A stretch of 17,404 nucleotides of DNA from JBQLZO01 sp052168315. GTDB taxonomy: Bacteria > Planctomycetota > Phycisphaerae > Phycisphaerales > UBA1924. The stretch covers positions 1-17,404 of the forward strand of contig JBQLZO010000029.1 of the NCBI GenBank assembly GCA_052168315.1. The letters run 5' to 3'. The notes beneath the pieces are model-generated. The model did no database searches. It worked only from the letters and a program-made list of their open reading frames with translations, and was not told the origin of the DNA. Each line of letters starts with the position of its first letter. Within the stretch, counting starts at the first letter, position 1. Position numbers and translations under genes: made by a program. This document shows, piece by piece, positions 12,186 through 17,404 of this stretch.

Positions 12186-15100
12186 TCAAAGCTCCGGCGC
12201 AAACCCCCGACGCATCGTGTTCTCACAACTCGCCCGCGGCTCCACGAACTGCAGCAGGTAGTCCTTCCCGCCCGCCTTCGACCCCACGCCCGACATCCCG
12301 AAACCGCCGAACGGCTGCCGCGCCACCAGCGCCCCCGTGATCCCCCGGTTCAGATACAGGTTCCCCACCCGAAGCTCACGCTTGGCACGCTCCAGGTGCG
12401 AGGGCTTCCGGCTGAACACGCCCCCCGTCAGCTTGTACGGCGAGTCGTTCGCGATCCGCAGCGCCTCATCAAAATCCTTCGCGTGCATGATCGCCAGCAC
12501 CGGCCCGAAGATCTCCTCTTTCGCGATCGTGTGCTCCGGCCGAACCCCGCCGAAGATGTGCGGCCCGACGATATTGCGAGGCTGCGTGCCCGACGCCCCG
12601 TCCAGCGTCCGATGGTCCATCCCCAGCACCAGCCGGCACCCCTCACCCTTCGCCTTCTCGATGTACGACCGGATCTTCCCCGCCGCCTCATCATCGATCA
12701 CCGGCCCCACATCCGTTCCAGGCCGCGTCGGATCGCCCAGCACCAGCGAACGCGTCGCCTCCGCCAGCCGCTCCGTGAACAGCCCGATCTGCGACCCCTC
12801 CGGCCCCTCCGGATCCACCACGATGCACCGCGAGCACGCCGAACACTTCTGACCCTGGAACCCGAACGCCGAGTGCCGGATCCCCAGCACCGCCTCATCC
12901 AGATCCGCCGAAGTATCGATGATCGCCGCGTTCTTCCCGCCCATCTCGCACACGACCTTCTTCACCGACTCCTGCCGCTCCGTCGTCACCCCCGCCGCCT
13001 TAATGATGTCCAGCCCCACCGCCTTCGACCCCGTGAACGCGATCAGCGACACCCGCTCATCACGCACCAGGTGCGCCCCCACCGTCTCGCCCGCCCCCGG
13101 CAGGAAGTGCAGCACATCCCGCGGGATCCCCGCCTCCCACAGAATCTCGGCCATCAGCTTCGCGATCCCCGGCGTCTGCTCCGCCGGCTTCACCACCACC
13201 GTGTTCCCCGTCACCAGCGCCGCCGTGGTCATCCCCGTGCAGATCGCCAGCGGGAAGTTCCAAGGCGAGATCACCGCCGCCACCCCGCGCGCCTGGTACC
13301 ACTGCTCATCCAGCTCCCCGATGAAACGACCCATCCGCTCCCGCGCGAACAGTGGGGGGGCGCACCGCGCGTAGTACTCGCAGAAGTCGATCGCCTCGCA
13401 GGTGTCCGCATCCGCCTCCCGCCAGGTCTTGCCCGCCTCCTTGATCATCACCGCCGAAAGCTCATCCCGCCGCCGACGCATCAGCGCCGCCGCCCGCACC
13501 AGCGCGTTCGCCCGCTCCTTCGGATCCGTGTCACGCCACCGTGGGAACGCGCCCGCAGCGCTGGCGATCATCCGATCCGCATCCGCCACGCTCCCGCTGT
13601 TCTCCACACGCGGCACACTCGCGCTCCCAACCGCCCGCGCGAACCGCTCGCGCACGCCCGCATCCGCGAAATCGTGCATCGCCTCGTTCACGAACGCCTT
13701 GCCATCGCCCACACCCTCCACCGCCGGCGACAACCCATGCCGCTCCGCGGCCATCAGATACAGATCCCGCTTCGCACCCGCGCCGTTGCTCGAAGGATCC
13801 GCGTGCGGCGAACGCAGCAGCAGCCCCGTGTCCGCGTTGTCCAGGAACCCCGCCTTCAGCCACGACTCGTTCGAGGTGTTCTCCAGCAGCCGCCGCACCA
13901 GGTACGCCATCCCCGGGATCATCTCCCCAACCGGCACATACTCCCGCACCCGCAGCCCCATCTCCGCGGCCGCCGCCTTCAGCTGATCCGCCATCCCGTG
14001 CAGCATCTGAAGCTCGATCGCCTCGCGCGGCAGCTCCCGCCGCTCCAGCCCATCCAGCGCCGCCGCGATCGAACGCGCGTTGTGCGACCCCAGCGCCAGC
14101 TTCACCCCGCCCTCGCCCGCGCTCCGCGGCGTCGACGACAGGAACAGCTCGCTCATCCGCTCGAAGCACGCATCCGTCTCACGCTTCGTGTTCCACACCG
14201 GGCAGGCCCACCCCATCTGCTCCGCGTGGATCGTCTCGTAGTCCCAGTACGCCCCCTTCACCAGCCGCACCGTCACCACCCGACCGCGCCGCTTCGACCA
14301 CTCGATGATCCGCCGCGCATCCGCATCGCCCGACTTCAGATACGCCTGCATCGCCAGCCCCGCGTGGAAGTCCACGCGCTCGCAGCAGCGCATGAACAGC
14401 TCCATCGTCAGGTCCTTCAGCGCGAACTGCTCCATGTCGAAGTTGATGAACACACCCTTCGACTTCGCGAGCTCAAGGATCGGCACGATCCGTCCCATCA
14501 GGTCCCCGATCGCGCCCTCCGTGTCGATCGCATCCGCCTTCGCGCTCAGCGAGGAGATCTTGATCGACACATTCGTCCGCGGCACCACCCCCAGGTGGTC
14601 CCGCTCCAGCCGCTCGCTGGCCGCCCAACCCGCCACCGTCTCCGGCAGGTTCGACACCAGGTCCAGGTACTTCTGCGCGTACCCATCCGCCTCCGCATCA
14701 GAAACACACGCCTCGCCCAGCAGGTCCACCGAGAACGCGATCCCGTTCTTCCAGAGTTTCTGCAGGTTCGGCAGCGCGCTCGCCGCATCCGTCCCCGCGA
14801 TGAACTTCTCGCCCATCCCCTTGATCTGCCCCGAGATCGTCTTCGTCATCAGCCCCTTGGCGAGCCCCCCCGCCTGCACCCCCAGCCCCATCCCCGGCGG
14901 CAGCGACACTCCCGGCTGCGTCAGGTAATCCACCAGGTGCTCGTGCACCGCATCCCCGCTCCGCAGCGTCGGGAACGCATCCACGAACCGGAACAACTGA
15001 ACCTTGAACGCCTGGTCCTTCATCGACCAGTCCATCAGCTTGTCCGACCAGAACGCCGCCGAGAGCACCCCCGCCCGGTTCTTGTTCGCACGCTCAAGAA

Positions 15101-15272
15101 TCTCCGACCCAATCACCCGCACCCGATCCTCACGCCACGGAAGATCCTTCGACACCACCCCGCCCGCGCCCGCTCCCGCGCCGCCCCGCGCGCCCACCCC
15201 CTCACCCTGCCCCCCCGGTGCCGGAGACTCGATGCGTGCAGGCCGGGACTTCTTGCGGGAAAACAGTGGCAT
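12186..15272 (-). CDS. putA: Bifunctional proline dehydrogenase / glutamate semialdehyde dehydrogenase
   Basis: This enzyme oxidises proline to glutamate in two steps: an FAD-dependent proline dehydrogenase barrel, then an NAD-dependent aldehyde dehydrogenase. The protein is 1028 residues. The first domain (about 60-480) contains 'RLVKGAYWDYE' with Lys339 and 'RRLLENTSNESW'. The second (about 530-1000) has 'SPWNFPLAICTGMTTAALVTGN', 'FTGSKAVG', the general base Glu776 in 'CEMGGKNA' and the nucleophile Cys810 in 'GQKCSACSR'; the 34-residue spacing is that of working aldehyde dehydrogenases. There is no N-terminal DNA-binding domain, so it is not the autorepressing proteobacterial form. A Gly-rich stretch follows the start. 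ATG 15272 is preferred: upstream of it the frame to 15485 codes for unlikely Cys/Trp/Arg-rich sequence. No strong Shine-Dalgarno. Confidence 0.95.
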   Translation of the reverse strand: MPLFSRKKSRPARIESPAPGGQGEGVGARGGAGAGAGGVVSKDLPWREDRVRVIGSEILERANKNRAGVLSAAFWSDKLMDWSMKDQAFKVQLFRFVDAFPTLRSGDAVHEHLVDYLTQPGVSLPPGMGLGVQAGGLAKGLMTKTISGQIKGMGEKFIAGTDAASALPNLQKLWKNGIAFSVDLLGEACVSDAEADGYAQKYLDLVSNLPETVAGWAASERLERDHLGVVPRTNVSIKISSLSAKADAIDTEGAIGDLMGRIVPILELAKSKGVFINFDMEQFALKDLTMELFMRCCERVDFHAGLAMQAYLKSGDADARRIIEWSKRRGRVVTVRLVKGAYWDYETIHAEQMGWACPVWNTKRETDACFERMSELFLSSTPRSAGEGGVKLALGSHNARSIAAALDGLERRELPREAIELQMLHGMADQLKAAAAEMGLRVREYVPVGEMIPGMAYLVRRLLENTSNESWLKAGFLDNADTGLLLRSPHADPSSNGAGAKRDLYLMAAERHGLSPAVEGVGDGKAFVNEAMHDFADAGVRERFARAVGSASVPRVENSGSVADADRMIASAAGAFPRWRDTDPKERANALVRAAALMRRRRDELSAVMIKEAGKTWREADADTCEAIDFCEYYARCAPPLFARERMGRFIGELDEQWYQARGVAAVISPWNFPLAICTGMTTAALVTGNTVVVKPAEQTPGIAKLMAEILWEAGIPRDVLHFLPGAGETVGAHLVRDERVSLIAFTGSKAVGLDIIKAAGVTTERQESVKKVVCEMGGKNAAIIDTSADLDEAVLGIRHSAFGFQGQKCSACSRCIVVDPEGPEGSQIGLFTERLAEATRSLVLGDPTRPGTDVGPVIDDEAAGKIRSYIEKAKGEGCRLVLGMDHRTLDGASGTQPRNIVGPHIFGGVRPEHTIAKEEIFGPVLAIMHAKDFDEALRIANDSPYKLTGGVFSRKPSHLERAKRELRVGNLYLNRGITGALVARQPFGGFGMSGVGSKAGGKDYLLQFVEPRASCENTMRRGFAPEL

Positions 15273-15330
15273 CGGAACAACCCCGGAAAGACAGTGCGTC
15301 CACCCCCAACACACGAGGGCACGATCGCAC

Positions 15331-15336
15331 ATGGTA
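15331..15336 (-). promoter_or_regulatory. Candidate -10 element (TACCAT) for putA
   Basis: TACCAT on the minus strand would start transcription about 50 bases before ATG 15272. A TTG-containing stretch lies 15-16 bases further upstream. It is in the 215-base divergent gap between putA and the 15488 gene, which shows nothing else. Confidence 0.3.
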
Positions 15337-15475
15337 CGCCGAATCGCCGCGACCCAAGGACCCCAATTGTGAGGTCCAAAGTGCCAATCTCGCCGTCCGC
15401 GGCACATGGTGGAACAACGACGGAAACGCCGCCAGCGGCAGTGCCCCGAGATCTGGGCGAGCCTGGGAGCGAGCG

Positions 15476-15481
15476 TAGGAT
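15476..15481 (+). promoter_or_regulatory. Candidate -10 element (TAGGAT) for the leaderless 15488 gene
   Basis: TAGGAT is followed by six bases and then GTG 15488. The spacing equals that before holA and mnmA and supports GTG as the start. Confidence 0.45.
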
Positions 15482-15487
15482 TCACCC

Positions 15488-16111
15488 GTGATCGCTTCGG
15501 AGCGGCAAACCGTCAGTCCATGGCGCTGGCCCAGACGCCTCGGGTCCATCGCGATGGGTCTCACGCTGCTCGCGATCGTGAGCTATGTCTTTGCGATGGT
15601 CGGCTCGGACCAAATAGAACGAACGGCGGCCGTCCGGAGCGACTTCCGCGCCGGCGCAGGGACGATCAAGATCAACGGGCCCAGCAGCTGGACCGTGAGG
15701 TACCGTGGCCCTGACCCGGAACGGGCCTTGGCCGGCCTGCACAACCCGCTCGTCCAGGACCCACTCGTTCGATTGGAATTTGCGTCGAACATCCCCGGCG
15801 AGGCCGCACGATTGGACCCGCCGGATGATGCGCCCCAGCCTCGCGAAGGCGAGGTGAACTTGGCAGAACTTCGACTGGGCCGCGGGACCCACGAAGTCAC
15901 GATCCACTTCGATGGCGCCGCGCAGATGCCCGGCGCTGCGGATCTTGCGTTCCGACGCTGGGGAGATCCCAACCCGCTTCCACTCCTCTTCGTCGGCGTT
16001 GTGACAGTTCCGCTGTCCATCGCCGCCGCCGCCGCCGGACTCGTTGCGGTCTGCTGGACGCTCTGGATCGCGCTGTTCGGATCCCCGTATCCGTCCTCCC
16101 GGGTCTCGTGA
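15488..16111 (+). CDS. Unrecognised two-helix membrane protein
   Basis: The protein is 207 residues from GTG 15488. A hydrophobic helix lies at about 21-39 ('IAMGLTLLAIVSYVFAMVG') and another at about 163-195 ('LPLLFVGVVTVPLSIAAA' and onward). The 120 residues between are strand-like and moderately charged, with 'IKINGPSSWTVRYRG' and 'LRLGRGTHEVTIHFDG', and would lie outside the membrane if the N-terminus is inside. I recognise no family and no catalytic motif. The start is set by the TAGGAT hexamer six bases upstream and the lack of a Shine-Dalgarno. It is divergent from putA and 61 bases upstream of mnmA, which has its own promoter-like hexamer. Codon use agrees with the neighbourhood, so it looks like a resident gene. 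Confidence 0.65.
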   Translation: MIASERQTVSPWRWPRRLGSIAMGLTLLAIVSYVFAMVGSDQIERTAAVRSDFRAGAGTIKINGPSSWTVRYRGPDPERALAGLHNPLVQDPLVRLEFASNIPGEAARLDPPDDAPQPREGEVNLAELRLGRGTHEVTIHFDGAAQMPGAADLAFRRWGDPNPLPLLFVGVVTVPLSIAAAAAGLVAVCWTLWIALFGSPYPSSRVS

Positions 16112-16160
16112 TCCCAAACCCCGCACCCCACCACCCTGCCGCCCCCCAAACACCCGCGCC

Positions 16161-16166
16161 TACCCT
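16161..16166 (+). promoter_or_regulatory. Candidate -10 element (TACCCT) for leaderless mnmA
   Basis: TACCCT is followed by six bases and then ATG 16173. No Shine-Dalgarno is present. It fits the series seen before holA, paiB and the 15488 gene. Confidence 0.45.
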
Positions 16167-16172
16167 CACCAC

Positions 16173-17404
16173 ATGCCGCAAGCGGCACACGCCGAAAACA
16201 ACCACAAGACCAGGGTCCTCCTCGCCATGTCCGGCGGCGTCGACTCCTCCGTCGCCGCCGCGCTCCTCCAGCGCGCCGGCTACGAGGTCGTCGGCGTCTT
16301 CATGCGCCTCGGCTCGCCGGGCGAATCACTCGATGAGCTGCGCCCCCACGACGGAGCGCCCGCCGGGGGCGCCGTCGCCTGCGACCCCGCCAAGATCAAG
16401 ATCGGCCACCAGGGCTGCTGCTCCATCAACGACGCCGCCGATGCCCGGGAAGTCGCCGACCTCCTCAACATCCCCCTCTATGTCGTCAACTTCAAGAAGG
16501 ACTTCGCCCGCATCATCGACTACTTCGTCGACGAATACGCCGCCGGCCGCACGCCCAACCCCTGCGTCCGGTGCAACGACTGGCTCAAGTTCGGCAAGCT
16601 CCACGAGTACGCCCGCCAGATCGGCGCCCAATTCGTCGCCAGCGGCCACTACGCACGCGTCGAAAACCCCGAAACCCAGCGCATGCTCGCCGAATGGCAG
16701 CGCCAGGGCATCACCCCCGACCACCCCCCCAGCCCCACCCCCCAGACCGTCCACCCCCGCGCCCCCATCTCCTCTCCCCCTCTGCGCCCCTCTGTGGCCC
16801 TCTGTGGTGAGTCTCCCTCCCATCCCTCGCCCACCCCCGCCCTCCTCCGCGGCATCGACCACGCCAAGGACCAGTCCTATGTCCTCTTCGGCGCCCCGCG
16901 ACAGCGCCTCGAGCACATGCTCCTCCCCGTCGGACACTTCACCAAGCCCACCATCCGCCGCATCGCCGAACAGCTCAAACTCCCGGTCTTCGACAAGCCC
17001 GACTCCCAGGAAATCTGCTTCGTCCCCGACAACGACTACGCCGCCCTCGTCGAACGCAGGCGCCCCGAACTCCGCCGCGCCGGCCAGCTCCGCGACCCGG
17101 ATGGCAACACCATCGGCCAACACGAAGGCCAGCACCGCTTCACCATCGGCCAGCGCCGCGGCGTCGGCGTCGCCCTCGGCTACCCCATCTATGTCGTCGA
17201 CAAGGACCCCGCCACCAACACCGTCACCGTCGGCCCCCGCGAGCACCTGGCCATCACAGCCGCACGCATCGCCGAGGCCAACTGGCTCGACACCCCGCCG
17301 CCGCCCCACGCCGACTGGATCCCCGCCATCGTCCGCTACCGCGCCCACTCCGAAGATGTCCACGCCCACCTCCGCGTGCTCCCCCCGCTCGCCCCCCCCA
17401 ACTC
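16173..17404 (+). CDS. mnmA: tRNA-specific 2-thiouridylase, 3' end outside window
   Basis: MnmA thiolates U34 in the wobble position of Lys, Glu and Gln tRNAs, using ATP and a persulfide donor. The visible 410 residues are open to the window edge. The ATP-binding loop is 'SGGVDSS' (20-26). The catalytic pair is Cys131 in 'NPCVRCN' and Cys282 in 'DSQEICFVPD'. Further motifs are 'GHYARV', 'LLRGIDHAKDQSYVLFG' and 'FTIGQRRGVG'. The two Cys are 151 residues apart, against 97 in E. coli (Cys102 and Cys199), because about 50-60 residues are inserted between HYAR (159-162) and LLRG (224-227). A 'GCCSINDAADAREVA' segment is as in actinobacterial and planctomycete homologues. The start is supported by TACCCT six bases upstream. 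Confidence 0.93.
   Translation, partial: MPQAAHAENNHKTRVLLAMSGGVDSSVAAALLQRAGYEVVGVFMRLGSPGESLDELRPHDGAPAGGAVACDPAKIKIGHQGCCSINDAADAREVADLLNIPLYVVNFKKDFARIIDYFVDEYAAGRTPNPCVRCNDWLKFGKLHEYARQIGAQFVASGHYARVENPETQRMLAEWQRQGITPDHPPSPTPQTVHPRAPISSPPLRPSVALCGESPSHPSPTPALLRGIDHAKDQSYVLFGAPRQRLEHMLLPVGHFTKPTIRRIAEQLKLPVFDKPDSQEICFVPDNDYAALVERRRPELRRAGQLRDPDGNTIGQHEGQHRFTIGQRRGVGVALGYPIYVVDKDPATNTVTVGPREHLAITAARIAEANWLDTPPPPHADWIPAIVRYRAHSEDVHAHLRVLPPLAPPN
16766..16812. repeat. Dispersed-type repeat (TCTGTGG units) embedded in mnmA
   Basis: Three ten-base units starting at 16781, 16791 and 16801 (TCTGCGCCCC, TCTGTGGCCC, TCTGTGGTGA) follow a CTCTCCCCC tract. The opposite strand reads 'TTEGHRGAQRG', the kind of peptide that recurs in spurious reading frames over this repeat class in many bacterial genomes. 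In MnmA it lies in the extra loop and keeps the frame. Confidence 0.55.

Noticed and set aside
12396..15491. Plus-strand frame of about 1000 codons opposite putA
   Set aside because: Arg/His/Pro-rich translation with no motif, directly antisense to a well-conserved enzyme; a GC-bias artefact.
16326..17369. Minus-strand frame opposite mnmA, rich in Gly, Val and Asp
   Set aside because: MnmA on the plus strand has all catalytic motifs; this frame contains the opposite side of the dispersed repeat and no protein pattern.

Overview
This looks like chromosomal DNA from a high-GC Gram-negative bacterium, most likely a planctomycete of the Phycisphaerae type. Supporting signs by eye are the GC-rich coding bias, a c subunit and b subunit of ATP synthase that both carry N-terminal signal peptides, many Gly/Asp/Ser/Pro-rich insertions in housekeeping proteins, and gaps filled with short palindromes and heptamer repeats. 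The lineage is an inference, not a measured placement.

Layout. Positions 1-1782 (minus): DNA polymerase III delta subunit (holA), then a lipoprotein gene cut by the window edge. 1852-2382 (plus): a small membrane protein with a PH-like domain, divergent from holA. 2554-8542 (minus): a truncated F1Fo ATP synthase operon read atpZ, atpI-like, atpB, atpE, atpF, atpH, atpA, closed by a clear intrinsic terminator. The gamma, beta and epsilon genes that usually follow atpA are absent. 8647-10538 (plus): a DUF444/YeaH-type von Willebrand-like protein and, after a 326-base repeat-bearing gap, a host-attachment/baeRF-like protein. 10539-15272 (minus): putA (proline to glutamate), then an orphan protein resembling a class III nucleotide cyclase in a visibly AT-richer patch, then a PaiB-type FMN-binding protein. 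15488-17404 (plus): an unrecognised two-helix membrane protein and mnmA (tRNA 2-thiolation), cut by the window edge.

Functionally this is mainly core metabolism: replication, energy coupling, proline catabolism and tRNA modification. The accessory element is the cyclase-like gene at 11318-12145, whose base composition differs from everything around it.

Two patterns run across genes. First, four genes that begin transcription units have a TANNNT hexamer ending only 5-6 bases before the start codon (holA, paiB, the 15488 gene, mnmA), which suggests leaderless mRNAs; most genes inside the atp operon instead have Shine-Dalgarno-like sequences. Second, three intergenic 26-base palindromes (4876, 6301, 9832) align base for base and show compensatory changes in the stem, so they look like one dispersed family conserved as a hairpin. 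Heptamer tandem repeats (GGGAYCN type) sit just after the stop codons of atpF and atpH, and a copy of a 'TCTGTGG' dispersed repeat seems to have been absorbed in frame into mnmA.
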